Assembly (NCBI RefSeq): GCF_019793465.1
Contig: NZ_JAILYJ010000012.1
Span: 1 to 64,000, forward strand
Reading direction: 5' to 3'
Length of the DNA stretch: 64,000 bases
Source: Rhizobium croatiense
GTDB taxonomy: Bacteria > Pseudomonadota > Alphaproteobacteria > Rhizobiales > Rhizobiaceae
The notes beneath the pieces are model-generated. The model did not search any database, was not told the origin of the DNA, and worked only from the letters and a program-made list of their open reading frames with translations. Made by a program: the position numbers and the translations under genes. Positions 48,811 through 59,200 of the stretch are shown here, in pieces. Position 1 is the first letter of the stretch; each line of letters begins with the position of its first letter.

Positions 48811-51333
48811 CTATAATTTTGCCAAGCGCAGCCTCAACGCGTTGGCAATCACCGACACGGACGACAGGCTCATTGCCGCCGCTGCGATCATCGGCGACAG
48901 CAGCAGGCCGAAGACCGGATAGAGCACGCCGGCGGCGACCGGAACGCCGAGGGCATTATAGCCGAAGGCGAAGCCGAGATTCTGGCGGATATTGCGCATC
49001 GTCGCCTCCGCCAGCCGCCGCGCCCTGACGATGCCGTTGAGGTCGCCCTTCACCAATGTAATGCCGGCACTTTCCATCGCAACATCGGCGCCGGTGCCCA
49101 TGGCGATACCGACATCAGCCGAAGCAAGTGCCGGCGCATCGTTGACGCCATCGCCGGCCATGGCGATGACGGCGCCCTTGGCGCGCAATTCCTCGATCAG
49201 CGCCTTCTTGCCTTCCGGCAGCACGTCGGCGCGGACCTCATCGATGCCGAGGCTTTTTGCGACCGCCTGCGCCGTGCGCTCGTTGTCGCCGGTCGCCATG
49301 ATGATCTTCAGCCCGCTGTCGTGCAGCGCCTTGATGGCGGCTGAAGTCGTCGGCTTGATCCGGTCGGCGACGGCGACGAGGCCGGCAAGCTTGCCGTCGA
49401 GCGTGACGAACATCACCGTCTTGCCATCGCCGCGCAGGGCTTCGGCCTTTTCCGACAGCGCCGCGGGATCGACGCCGAGATCGGCGAGCATCGCCGCATT
49501 GCCGAGCGCCACCGTCATGCCGCCGGCAAGGCCCATGACACCCTTGCCCGTCTTTGCCTCGAAGCCGGTGACCTCGACGAAGGTGGCATCGCGCTCTTCG
49601 GCGCCGGAAACGATCGCTTCGGCCAGCGGATGTTCAGAGCCGCGCTCCAGGCTTGCCGCCAGCGTCAGCAGCCGGTTCTCCTCGATGCCGCCGAAGGCGA
49701 CGATGTCGGTGAGAACTGGTTTGCCTTCGGTCAGCGTGCCTGTTTTGTCGACGATCAGCGTGTCGACCTTGGAAAAGCGTTCCAGCGCTTCGGCATCCTT
49801 GATCAGAACGCCTTCCTGAGCGCCGCGCCCGGTTGCGATCATGATCGACATCGGCGTCGCAAGACCGAGCGCGCAGGGGCAGGCGATGATCAGAACGGCG
49901 ACGGCGGCCAGCAGCGCATTGGCTAGGCTCGGTTCCGGCCCGATCGCGGCCCAGACGATGAAGGCAAGGATGGCCACGACGACGACGGCCGGCACGAAGA
50001 CGGCCGACACCCGATCGACCGCGCCCTGGATTGGCGCCCGCGAGCGTTGCGCCGCGGCGACCATGTCGATGATGCGCGACAGCACCATGTCGGCGCCGAC
50101 CTTCTCGGCCGCCATGACGAGCGATCCATTCTTGTTGATCGTGCCGCCGGTCAGAGCATCGCCCTTCGCCTTCTCCAGGGGCAAGGGCTCGCCCGTAATC
50201 ATCGATTCGTCGACGGTCGACTGGCCCTCGAGGACGGAACCATCCACCGGAATGCGTTCGCCGGGACGCACACGCAGCCGGTCGCCGGCCTGGATGTCGT
50301 CCACCGGCACGTCGCTTTCGCTGCCGTCGGCATCAATGCGCCGCGCCGTCTTCGGCGCGAGATCAAGTAGGGCGCGGATCGCCGAGCCGGTGCGTTCACG
50401 CGCTTTCAATTCGAGCACCTGGCCGACGAAGACGAGCGCTACGATGACGGCGGCCGCCTCGAAATAGACCGGCACGGCGGCGCCATGGCCGCGAAAGCTC
50501 ATCGGGAAGATCCCGGGCGCAAGCGTGGCGACGAGGCTGTAGAGATAGGCGGTGCCGACGCCGAGACCGATCAGCGTCCACATGTTCGGGCTGCGGTTGA
50601 CGAGAGACGCCCAAGCGCGGCGGAAGAAGGGCAAGGCCGCCCACAGCACCACCGGCGTTGCCAGCAACAGCTCGATGTAGGTCGCCTGCGGTTCGCCGAT
50701 CGCTTCGCGGAGCGGCAGGCCGAGCATCGGCCCCATGCCGAGCGCCAGCAGCGGCAGGGCAAGGATGGAGCTGACCCAGAGCCGTCTGGTGAAATCGACA
50801 AGTTCCGGGTTCGGGCCTTCGTCATCAGGAGGAATACCCGCCGGTTCCAGCGCCATGCCGCATTTCGGGCAGTCGCCGGGACGGTCGCTGACGACCTCCG
50901 GATGCATCGGGCAGGTATAGAGCGTACCCTTCGGCGCCGGCTTTGCAGCCGGGCGGTTGCCGTCGCGATAGGCCGTGGGGTCGGCTTCGAATTTCGCCTG
51001 GCAAGCGGCCGAGCAGAAGTAGAATTTCTCGCCCTCGACCTTCAGAAAATGTTTTGCCATCGAACGATCGACGGCCATGCCGCAGACCGGGTCCTTCGCT
51101 GTCAGGTAATACTGGGGTGCGGCCGCAAATTTCGTCCGGCAGCTCTCGGAGCAGAAATGATGAATGCGGCCAGCATGGGTAAGCGATGGCTTGCCGGCCT
51201 CCGGATCGACGGTCATGCCGCAGACGGGATCACGAATGATGGCGTCGGCGACCTTCGCCCGATCATGGCTGCAATGGCTATGATCGTCATCGCCATGGGC
51301 GTGGCCGTGATGGTGGTCGTGTTTTATGTTCAT
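48811..51333 (-). CDS. copA: Copper-exporting P1B-type ATPase with tandem YHS domains
   Basis: 840 residues. A His-rich tail (HDHHHGHAHG), two YHS metal-binding domains (DPVCGMTVD with FCSESC; DPVCGMAVD with FCSAAC), then a CPMHPEV..DCPKCGM heavy-metal module replace the usual HMA domains. The ATPase core has the CPC transmembrane motif (IIACPCALGLATP), DKTGTLTEG with the phosphorylated Asp, SEHPLAEAI and MAGDGVNDAPALASADVGIAMG. Exports Cu(I) across the inner membrane; ActP in rhizobia. Expressed from the CueR promoter together with cueR. Confidence 0.93.
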   Translation of the reverse strand: MNIKHDHHHGHAHGDDDHSHCSHDRAKVADAIIRDPVCGMTVDPEAGKPSLTHAGRIHHFCSESCRTKFAAAPQYYLTAKDPVCGMAVDRSMAKHFLKVEGEKFYFCSAACQAKFEADPTAYRDGNRPAAKPAPKGTLYTCPMHPEVVSDRPGDCPKCGMALEPAGIPPDDEGPNPELVDFTRRLWVSSILALPLLALGMGPMLGLPLREAIGEPQATYIELLLATPVVLWAALPFFRRAWASLVNRSPNMWTLIGLGVGTAYLYSLVATLAPGIFPMSFRGHGAAVPVYFEAAAVIVALVFVGQVLELKARERTGSAIRALLDLAPKTARRIDADGSESDVPVDDIQAGDRLRVRPGERIPVDGSVLEGQSTVDESMITGEPLPLEKAKGDALTGGTINKNGSLVMAAEKVGADMVLSRIIDMVAAAQRSRAPIQGAVDRVSAVFVPAVVVVAILAFIVWAAIGPEPSLANALLAAVAVLIIACPCALGLATPMSIMIATGRGAQEGVLIKDAEALERFSKVDTLIVDKTGTLTEGKPVLTDIVAFGGIEENRLLTLAASLERGSEHPLAEAIVSGAEERDATFVEVTGFEAKTGKGVMGLAGGMTVALGNAAMLADLGVDPAALSEKAEALRGDGKTVMFVTLDGKLAGLVAVADRIKPTTSAAIKALHDSGLKIIMATGDNERTAQAVAKSLGIDEVRADVLPEGKKALIEELRAKGAVIAMAGDGVNDAPALASADVGIAMGTGADVAMESAGITLVKGDLNGIVRARRLAEATMRNIRQNLGFAFGYNALGVPVAAGVLYPVFGLLLSPMIAAAAMSLSSVSVIANALRLRLAKL

Positions 51334-51374
51334 GCTTGTCTCCTATGCCCGCAGGGCAGTTGGAGAGACTTATC

Positions 51375-51397
51375 GACCTTCCAGCAACTGGAAGGTC
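51375..51397 (-). promoter_or_regulatory. CueR operator and promoter of copA-cueR
   Basis: GACCTTCC-N7-GGAAGGTC (51375-51382, 51390-51397) is a perfect CueR-type palindrome. On the minus strand it lies between TTGACC (51399-51394) and TAAGTC (51373-51368), a 20-base over-long spacer as used by MerR-family activators. Confidence 0.88.
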
Positions 51398-51474
51398 AAG
51401 CGCTAATTTCGGCGAGATCGATTTTTCGACGGCCGCCGCCGCTCGCTTCCGGAGCGGGCGGCGTGGCGCCACCT

Positions 51475-54081
51475 TCAGGTCGGGCTGATCAGCCCGAGGG
51501 GCTGGCTTCCGAGCAAGGCGGCAACCGAAATGCTGCCGCCGGGCTCGATGGTTTTTCCGGTCAGCAGATCCGCCTTCAACCCGTGAAGAGGGGAGGGCAC
51601 CGCGATCGCCGTGTCCTCCCAGAACTCCGGACCGGCAAAAAGCACGCCGGGATCGAGCCAGCCGAACATCATCCTGGGCACGGCGACGATTGCGAAATCG
51701 CCTTCATGCACCCGGGCAAAGGCGAGCAGATGATCCCGGCGGCTGCCCGTCGCCTTCAACGGCAGATAATCACCTTTCGAAAAGAGAGCCGGGTGCCGCT
51801 GGCGCAGCTGCAGGCCAATGCTGACGATACGCTGCTTCAACGCTGCCGCCTGAAGCTTGGCGATCGGTCCGGCTTCAGCAAGCCAGGCAGCCAGTTGTTC
51901 GTGGTCGACAGGTCGGCGATTGTCGGGATCGACGAGACTGAAATCGAAGCCTTCCGCGCCCTGGTAAATGTCGGGAATGCCCGGCGCCGTCAGCTTGAGC
52001 AGTGTCTGCGACAGGCTGTTGACGTAGCCGGCCGCGATGAAGGGCTGCAGCACCCTTTCGAAATCTTCGAGAAAGGCGTCATTGTCCGGCGACATCAGCG
52101 CCTCGGCATAACTCGTGACCGCCTCCTCATAAGCGTCATTCTGTTCGGTCCAGGCGGTGCGCAATTTCGCCTCGCGCACCGCCTTGACCGCGTAGTCGGT
52201 AAAGCGGGCGCGAAGCTCTTCCATCTTTCCTCTGTCGAAATCCTCCGGCCAGACGCCGGCAAGCGCCTGATAGAGCATCCATTCGGTATTCGGCGCCGGC
52301 GCCGCACCATCCGGGAGATCCTTCAGCCACGGCCGGTTCATGTCACGCCAACGCGCCACCGCCTGGGCAAAAACATCCGCCCCCTCGCTCAAGGCGTAAA
52401 GCCGCGCGCGCGCATCCTCGCCGCGCTTCGTGTCGTGGGTGGCCGTAGCCGAAAGCCCATGCGGCTGTAGCCGCGCCCGCTCGGCCATGCGGCGATGGAA
52501 GCCGTCCGGGCCCTCCGGCGGCTTTCCCGGTTCGCTGCCGACCTCGTTGGCGGCAAGCAGCCTGTTATAGCGATAGAACAGCGTATCCTCCGTCGCCTTC
52601 GCCATGACCGGCCCGCTCAACTGCTGGAAGCGAATCCGGAATTCGTGAGCCGCATCGCCTTCGATCCTGCCTTCGAGAAGCTTCAGCACATGATCGAGCG
52701 CGCGCCGGTCGTCGAGCTCAGCCATGACGTGCGATGCGGTCGCGGCAAGGACGGCCGAATCCTGCCAGGAAAGCGAACCGCCGTCGCCATAGGTGCGGTA
52801 GACGGGGAAGGCGACCAGCAGCGCGCCGAGCGCGCTGGCGATCTCCGCTCTGTCAAGTTCGGGAAAGATGCCTGCCGCGATCGTTACCAGCCTGCCGGAC
52901 TCACCGGCGAAATTGCGCTCCACCATCTGTCGCCTGGCAAGCCGCCGGCCTTCTTCGGGATCAGCCATCTCGCCGGCGAGGCCGCGATAGGCATCATCCA
53001 ATATGCGCAGTCCGCCGGCGTCGATGAAGAGCTCGCTCAGCGCGGCGATGAATTCATATCCGGTGGTACCGGCGACCGGCCAGCTCTCCGGCAGCACCTC
53101 GCCTGCCCCGAGGATCTTTTCCACGACGATATAGATATCGGCTCCGACCGCTGCCCTCAGCCTGTCGAGATAGGCCTTGGGTTCGGCGAGCCCGTCGACA
53201 TGGTCGATGCGCAGCCCCTGCACCTTGCCTTGGCGCACCAGCTCGAGCACCAGCCGATGCAGATCTTCGAACACCGGGGGATCTTCGACGCGGGTGCCGA
53301 CCAGCCCGGTCACCTCGAAAAAGCGGCGGTAGCTCAGATGCCGCGCCGCCTCCTTCCAATGGGTCAGGCGCCAATGCTGTTCCCCATGCAGGCTTTTGAG
53401 AAAATCATGATCGGACGAGACGTCCTCGAGTTTTTGCCGGAGGATCGCCCGATCGCCGCCTTCGAAGAGGATATCGCGCAGCGCGCGGGCAAAATCCTCG
53501 CCCGATGTCACTGCCGCCTCCGCCATTCGCATGGCGACCGGATCGTCGAGGCGGTTGGCGAGCGCACCGTAGCTGCTGGGGTTCAGTGGCAACAAGGTCT
53601 GGAAGTAAGCCAAGGCAAAGTTGCCGTGCGTCTCGTCGAGCACGAGACGCAATTCGCCCGCAGCCAGCGCCTCTTCGAAGTCTCGGCCGAGCTGCGGCAG
53701 GGTCAGCGGCTCGCTCCATTCGATGTCGAAGTGGCCGGCATAAGCGCTTTGCCGACCGAACGTCAGCAGGTCGCGCCACCAGCCGTTTTCCGGCGAGGCG
53801 GCCATATGGTTCGGGACGATGTCGAGGATGAGGCCCATGCCAGCTGCGGCGAGGCGTTCCGTCAGCCGCTCGAAGCCTGCCCGGCCGCCGAGCGCGGGGT
53901 CGATGTCATTGGCATCGGTGACGTCATAACCATGGGTCGAACCGCTGACGGCGGTGAAGATGGGTGAGGCGTAGAGGTGGCTGATACCGAGCGTCTTGAG
54001 ATAGGGAACAAGAGCGCCGGCGCGATCGAAGGTCATGCCGTTGCGGAACTGTATCCGGTAGGTCGCTGTCGGAAGTGTCAT
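51475..54081 (-). CDS. treY: Maltooligosyl trehalose synthase
   Basis: 868 residues, GH13 family. Opening TYRIQFRNGMTFDRAGALVPYL and ISHLYASPIFTAVSGSTHGYDV, then GLILDIVPNHMA, LRIDHVDGLAEPKAYLD with the nucleophile Asp, and VEKILGAGE with the acid Glu; C-terminal part LTAPGIPDIYQGAE. It turns the reducing end of malto-oligosaccharides into trehalose, normally with TreZ, which is not in this window. Same strand as pbpC upstream (60-base gap) and copA downstream. Confidence 0.93.
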   Translation of the reverse strand: MTLPTATYRIQFRNGMTFDRAGALVPYLKTLGISHLYASPIFTAVSGSTHGYDVTDANDIDPALGGRAGFERLTERLAAAGMGLILDIVPNHMAASPENGWWRDLLTFGRQSAYAGHFDIEWSEPLTLPQLGRDFEEALAAGELRLVLDETHGNFALAYFQTLLPLNPSSYGALANRLDDPVAMRMAEAAVTSGEDFARALRDILFEGGDRAILRQKLEDVSSDHDFLKSLHGEQHWRLTHWKEAARHLSYRRFFEVTGLVGTRVEDPPVFEDLHRLVLELVRQGKVQGLRIDHVDGLAEPKAYLDRLRAAVGADIYIVVEKILGAGEVLPESWPVAGTTGYEFIAALSELFIDAGGLRILDDAYRGLAGEMADPEEGRRLARRQMVERNFAGESGRLVTIAAGIFPELDRAEIASALGALLVAFPVYRTYGDGGSLSWQDSAVLAATASHVMAELDDRRALDHVLKLLEGRIEGDAAHEFRIRFQQLSGPVMAKATEDTLFYRYNRLLAANEVGSEPGKPPEGPDGFHRRMAERARLQPHGLSATATHDTKRGEDARARLYALSEGADVFAQAVARWRDMNRPWLKDLPDGAAPAPNTEWMLYQALAGVWPEDFDRGKMEELRARFTDYAVKAVREAKLRTAWTEQNDAYEEAVTSYAEALMSPDNDAFLEDFERVLQPFIAAGYVNSLSQTLLKLTAPGIPDIYQGAEGFDFSLVDPDNRRPVDHEQLAAWLAEAGPIAKLQAAALKQRIVSIGLQLRQRHPALFSKGDYLPLKATGSRRDHLLAFARVHEGDFAIVAVPRMMFGWLDPGVLFAGPEFWEDTAIAVPSPLHGLKADLLTGKTIEPGGSISVAALLGSQPLGLISPT

Positions 54082-54141
54082 GAGCCCGTCTGACGTTGGA
54101 GGGAGATTTCTTCCAACGGTTGCCTCCGGGCTTTGGTTCCT

Positions 54142-56223
54142 TCAGTCGATGAAAACGCCCACACTTGCGGCTCGTCCGGCCGAGTCGATGACGGTAAGCT
54201 TCGAATAGCCGCCGCCGTCCGGCTGCCATTGCTGGGTGCGCCGGCGCGAAAGGTCAGGCAGCGGCTTGCCGTTTGCAAGCCAGCGGAAGGGCGCACGGCC
54301 GCCCTGCAGCTTCAGCATCAACGGCGACAGATCGCCGCCTTTTGCACCGAGATCGATATGGGCGCCTTCGGGCGGATAGACAATCTGTGGTGCGGGTTCG
54401 CGCCCGGAGCAGACGAGCAGGCCGCTGGCATTCAGCGCAAAACGCCGCTGGCTGATCGGAAGCTCCGATAGGGCGATGCGCACGGCTCCGGCCGGGGGTC
54501 GCGGCAAGGGCGTCGTCGCGATGCCTGACCTGGCAAAAGCCTCGAACAGGATGGGTGCTGCGGTGCCATAGCCGGTCAGGCCGGGCACGGCGCTGTTGTC
54601 GGGTCGCCCGACCCAGACGCCGAGCACATAACGTCCGTCATAGCCGACCGTCCAGGCGTCGCGATAGCCGTAGCTGGTGCCGGTCTTGTAGGCGATGCCG
54701 CGCTGCGGCGCGCCGGCGGGGGGAATGACGCCGGAAAGAATATCGGCGACGTTCCAGACTGCGACCGGCTCCAGCAGCGGTTCGCCGTCGAGCTTCTCAG
54801 GTGTGCCGGTTATGCCGTCGCCGAGCCGTGCCGGCCGGCCGCGATCGGCGAGCGCCGTATAGAGCTGCACCAGATCCTTGAGCGTGATGCCGACGCCGCC
54901 AAGACCGATCGCAAGACCGGGCGTCTCGTTCGGCGGCAGAACCGGGCGCACCTCGGCACGGCGAAAACGCACCATCAGCCGTGACGGCCCGACGGCGTCG
55001 AGCAGCTTGACGGCCGGCACATTCAAGGAGAGCTGCAAGGCCTCGCGCACGGTGACGTCGCCCTGGTAGCTCATGTCGAAATTGCGCGGCCGGTAACCGA
55101 AGAAATCGGCCGGCCGATCTTCGATGATCGTCTCCTGAGAGACGAGGCCCTGCTCGAAGGCAAGTCCGTAGATGAAGGGCTTCAGCGTCGAGCCGGGCGA
55201 GCGGTTGACGCGTGTCATATCGATCCAGCCGGAGCGGCTGGCGTCGAAATAATCGGCCGAGCCAACCTCGCCGACGATCGCGCCAGTCTGGGCATCGGCC
55301 ATCACCATGGCGAGCGAAAGCTTCGGCCCGAGCTTCATGGCCGCGGCCCGGGCGACCGCTTCCAGCCCTTGCTGCACCGGCTTCTTCAGGGTCGTCTGAT
55401 GCTTGAGCACCGCCGGCTGCTTGCGCAGCGCGGCTTCGGCGACATGGGCGGCCAATGCCGGCAGCTGCATGCGCCGCATGGGGATCGCGACAGCTTCGGC
55501 CCGCCCCGCCTCGCCGTCGCCGACGACCTCGGCCACGGCGGCGCGCTCGAGCACGCGCTTGCGCGCCTCTTGCGCCGCCTGAAGATTGCGGTCCGGCCGG
55601 CGCCGTTCCGGCAATTGCGGCAGGGCCACGAGCAGGGCGGCTTCGGCGACCGTCAGGCGGCGCGGTTCTTTGCCGAAATAGGCGAGGCTTGCAGCGCGCA
55701 CGCCTTCCAGATTGCCGCCATAGGGCGCATGCGTGAGATAGAGATCGAGGATCTCGTCCTTCGACAGCCGCCGTTCGATCTGCACGGCGCGGGCGAGCTG
55801 CAGCAGTTTTGCCGCAAACGAGCGTTCCGCGCGCGGCTCGATCAGCCGCGCCACCTGCATCGACAGCGTCGAGGCGCCGGAGACGATGCGGCCATTGCGG
55901 ACGAATTGCAGGCTGGCTCGCCCGAGGGCCCAGACGTCGACGCCGCCGTGATCGTAGAAACGCTGATCCTCATAGGCGACAAGCATGCGCAGGAATTGCG
56001 GATCGACATCGGCGACTCCAGTCTTCAGCCGCCAGCGGCCTTCGGCCGTCGCGAAGGCGCGCAGCAACTGCCCGTCGGCATCCAGCACCTCCGCGGAAAG
56101 CATATCCGCCTTGTCGAGCGGCGGCGGAAAGGCCTTGTCGGCGGCGTCGAGCGCAAGGAGGGCCCCGCCGGCAAGAACGACGCCGGCGGCGGATCCGATC
56201 GCAAACTTGCGCCACAGCCTCAT
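54142..56223 (-). CDS. pbpC: Penicillin-binding protein 1C
   Basis: 693 residues. N-terminal membrane anchor (ASAAGVVLAGGALLALDA-like, residues about 10-27), GT51 transglycosylase with YEDQRFYDHGGVD and GASTLSMQVARL, transpeptidase with the SPGSTLKP catalytic Ser and a YKTGTSYGYRDAW KTG box, then a C-terminal PBP1C domain (FALNASGLLVC onward). Builds or repairs peptidoglycan. Its start overlaps the end of the alpha-2-macroglobulin gene by four bases; this pairing is conserved in many Gram-negatives. Confidence 0.94.
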   Translation of the reverse strand: MRLWRKFAIGSAAGVVLAGGALLALDAADKAFPPPLDKADMLSAEVLDADGQLLRAFATAEGRWRLKTGVADVDPQFLRMLVAYEDQRFYDHGGVDVWALGRASLQFVRNGRIVSGASTLSMQVARLIEPRAERSFAAKLLQLARAVQIERRLSKDEILDLYLTHAPYGGNLEGVRAASLAYFGKEPRRLTVAEAALLVALPQLPERRRPDRNLQAAQEARKRVLERAAVAEVVGDGEAGRAEAVAIPMRRMQLPALAAHVAEAALRKQPAVLKHQTTLKKPVQQGLEAVARAAAMKLGPKLSLAMVMADAQTGAIVGEVGSADYFDASRSGWIDMTRVNRSPGSTLKPFIYGLAFEQGLVSQETIIEDRPADFFGYRPRNFDMSYQGDVTVREALQLSLNVPAVKLLDAVGPSRLMVRFRRAEVRPVLPPNETPGLAIGLGGVGITLKDLVQLYTALADRGRPARLGDGITGTPEKLDGEPLLEPVAVWNVADILSGVIPPAGAPQRGIAYKTGTSYGYRDAWTVGYDGRYVLGVWVGRPDNSAVPGLTGYGTAAPILFEAFARSGIATTPLPRPPAGAVRIALSELPISQRRFALNASGLLVCSGREPAPQIVYPPEGAHIDLGAKGGDLSPLMLKLQGGRAPFRWLANGKPLPDLSRRRTQQWQPDGGGYSKLTVIDSAGRAASVGVFID

Positions 56224-59200
56224 TGTTGCGCCGCCACGACCTCCATCTTGCCGGTCGCCGTGCGGGCCGAAAGCTCGGGCCGATACATGTCCTCGACGCT
56301 TGCGGCCGGATGGTCGTAGGTGCCGGGGGTGACGGCGCGCACGACATAGGCGACGTTGAATTCGCGATTGTCACCGGCCGCACGGTTGAAGGCGGCGATG
56401 AAGCGGTCGTAGCGGAACTCGGTATGGGCGGCGGAGATTTCGCCGATCCAGTCGAAATTCGTCATCTGGGCGCTGTCGACGAGGTTCGGATTGTCGATCT
56501 CGAAACCGGCCGGCAGGAGGTCGGTGATGACGATGCGCGACGGCCAGTCGTTGGTCTCGCGCACGTGGATGACGACGACATAGCGTTCGTTCTGCTTGGC
56601 CTCGCTGACATTCGCCTGCTCGCCGTCGAGCGTGTAATAGCTGCGCTCGATGAGGAAGCCGTCGCCGCCGGCCGGCAGCGGCACGGTCGGAGCGGCAACG
56701 GTCGTAACGATGGCCGAGACCGCGTCTTTCGTCTGGTTGGTCAAGGTCAGCGGATGGTCGGCGAGCGCCTCGCCGGCCATCCGGGCCATATACGCGCCGG
56801 TGTGCGCCGCGCCGTTGACGTCGATCTTCAGGCCGTCATCGCCGCCCTGGATGGCGCGCGCGGCAAGCAGCATCCAGGTTTCTTCCTGGGTGCTGTTGTA
56901 TTTGCTGCGACCCCATTCCTTGGCAACGGCTTTGGCAAGATCTGGGATGACAGGCGGCACCGGCCGGCTTTCGGCGGCAAGCGCCAGGATCGCCGCGCCG
57001 TCGCGCAGGATCGTGCCGTAATCGGTACGCGACAGGTTCACACGCGACACCATCGACTGCTGCGACATCTGCAGTGCGTCGACGAAGATGTTCTTCGAGC
57101 GCTGGGCGTCGCCGTAGAGCGCCAATGCGGCGGCGATATGCGCCTTGGCGAGCGGCGTCGGGAAGTCGTTGATCATCGTATCGGCGTAATAGCGCAGATC
57201 GCTGATCGCGGCCTTCTTGTTGCGGGCGAGCACATAGATGGCATAAGCGATCTGGTCGCCTTGGCCCTTGATGTCGGTGGTGTAGGAGAGGGTATTCTGC
57301 AGGTTTTCGAGCGCCTGCACGAAGGCCCTTTCCGGCACGTCATATTTCATTTCGCGGGCTCGCGTCAGGAAATCGGTGACGTAGGAATCGAGCCAGACGT
57401 CGCCCGAATCCGGCCCCCAGAGGCCGAAGCTGCCGGCCGAGGCCTGATAGGAGAGGACGCGGTAGATCGCGTCCTGCACGCGCTTCTGCACGTCGGCGTC
57501 GTTTTCGATGCCGGCCTGCTTCGCCACTTCGGCGAAGTAGAGCAGCGGCAGCGCCCGGCTGGTGGTCTGCTCGGCGCAGCCGAAGGGATAACGGTCGAGC
57601 GTCATCAAGAGCGCCGGAATGTCGAAGGCGGCCGAACGGGTAACGTTGACGCTGATTGCGGCCCCGGGCAGCACGCTGTCTGCAAGCAAGTTCTTGTCGA
57701 CGGTGAGTTTTGCCCCCGGCTTCAGCGCCAGCACCCTGCGCTGAGTGATCGGCAGGGATACCGGGCGCACCGGCACGTCGACGATCTGGTCGAGCGACAG
57801 GCCGGAGGCGTCGGAGAGGTTGATCGAGACGCTGCCGGCGCCCGGCTGCCTGCCGATCAGCGAAAGCGACAGCTCCGTCTTCGCGCCGGCCTCGAGGCGG
57901 ATCGTCTGCGCGGCCGAGGCTTGCTCGATGCCGACCGCCTCATTGCCGGTCAGCTGCAGTTTGAAGTCGCCGGCCGGCGCATCGGTATTGGCGATATCGA
58001 GGCGCAGATTGGCCTTGTCGCCGGGGGCGAGGAATTTCGGCAGGCTCGCGGTCACGACGACCGGATCGCGGATGATGACATCCTTGACGCCGTGGCCGAC
58101 ACCGGTCTTCGACCATGCCACAGCCATGACGCGCGCCGTGCCGTTGAATTGCGGAATGTCGAAGGAGACGTTGGCCTTGCCTTCGGCGTCGAGCTTCACC
58201 GGACCGGAGAAGAAGGCGACGAGCTTCCGCGTCGGCGGGCTTGCCTGCAGCGCAATGGCGCCGCCGTCACCGCCGGTCCTGAGCTTGCCGGTGGCACCCA
58301 GCGAACCGTCGATCAGGCGGCCATAGAGGTCGCGGATTTCGAGGCCGAGCTGGCGCTGGCCGAAATACCAGTCCTCCGGATTCGGCGGTTCGTAGCGCGT
58401 CAGGTTGAGAATGCCGACATCGACGGCGGCAACCGTGACATAGGCATCCTCATTGGCGCCCGCACCGGCCACCTGCAGGCCGATGTTCAACGGACCGCGC
58501 GGCAGCATCTTTTCCGGTGTGTCGAGTTTGACCTGCAGGGCGCGCTGTTCGGGATCGACCTTCAGCCATTGGATGCCGATCGAGCGCATCGGCATGTGGC
58601 TGTCCTGGGCGTCGCCGGGACGGAAGAGGGTCGCGGTCACATAGGCGCCGGCGCCCCAGTCGGCGGTGACGGGGATGTCGATCTCGCCGCCGGTCTCGCC
58701 GATCGTCGCATTCTGCACGGCGACCAGCTTTTCGGTTCCTGATGTCACCATCAGCTCGCCGCCGTAGCGCGAGATGACTTTCAGCTTGGCCGTCTCGCCG
58801 ATCTTGTAGCTGTCCTTGTCGAGGGCGATTTCCAGGCCGTCCGGCGTTTCGGTCGAGGTCGAGCTCACGAACCAGCCGGCATCGAATTCGACGCTGGAGG
58901 TCGGGCCGTCGGCATCCGGACTTTCCACCTCGAGGCGATAGCGGCCCCATGTCACCGGCACGGAGATCTTGCCGCCGTCCATCGTCGCGTCGACGCTGCC
59001 GTTGGAAATCTGCTCGGCGGTATAGACCGGCTCATATTTCCACGTGGTTCCCTCGCGATACCATTGGTATTGCCGGTTGAGGCTGTAGAATTTCCAGCGC
59101 AGCCCCTTGCTCTCCTGCTTCTTGCCGTCGGCGCTGACGCCGATCACCGTGAAGTTGGCGATCGAATTCTCGGGCAGCTCGTCGGAAAATTCCGGCTTGA

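Noticed and set aside
50485..52470. 661-codon open frame on the plus strand
   Set aside because: Covers opposite strands of copA and treY and the regulated promoter between them; no recognisable domain.
55809..58742. 977-codon open frame on the plus strand
   Set aside because: Antisense to pbpC and the macroglobulin gene, low-complexity composition, no domain.
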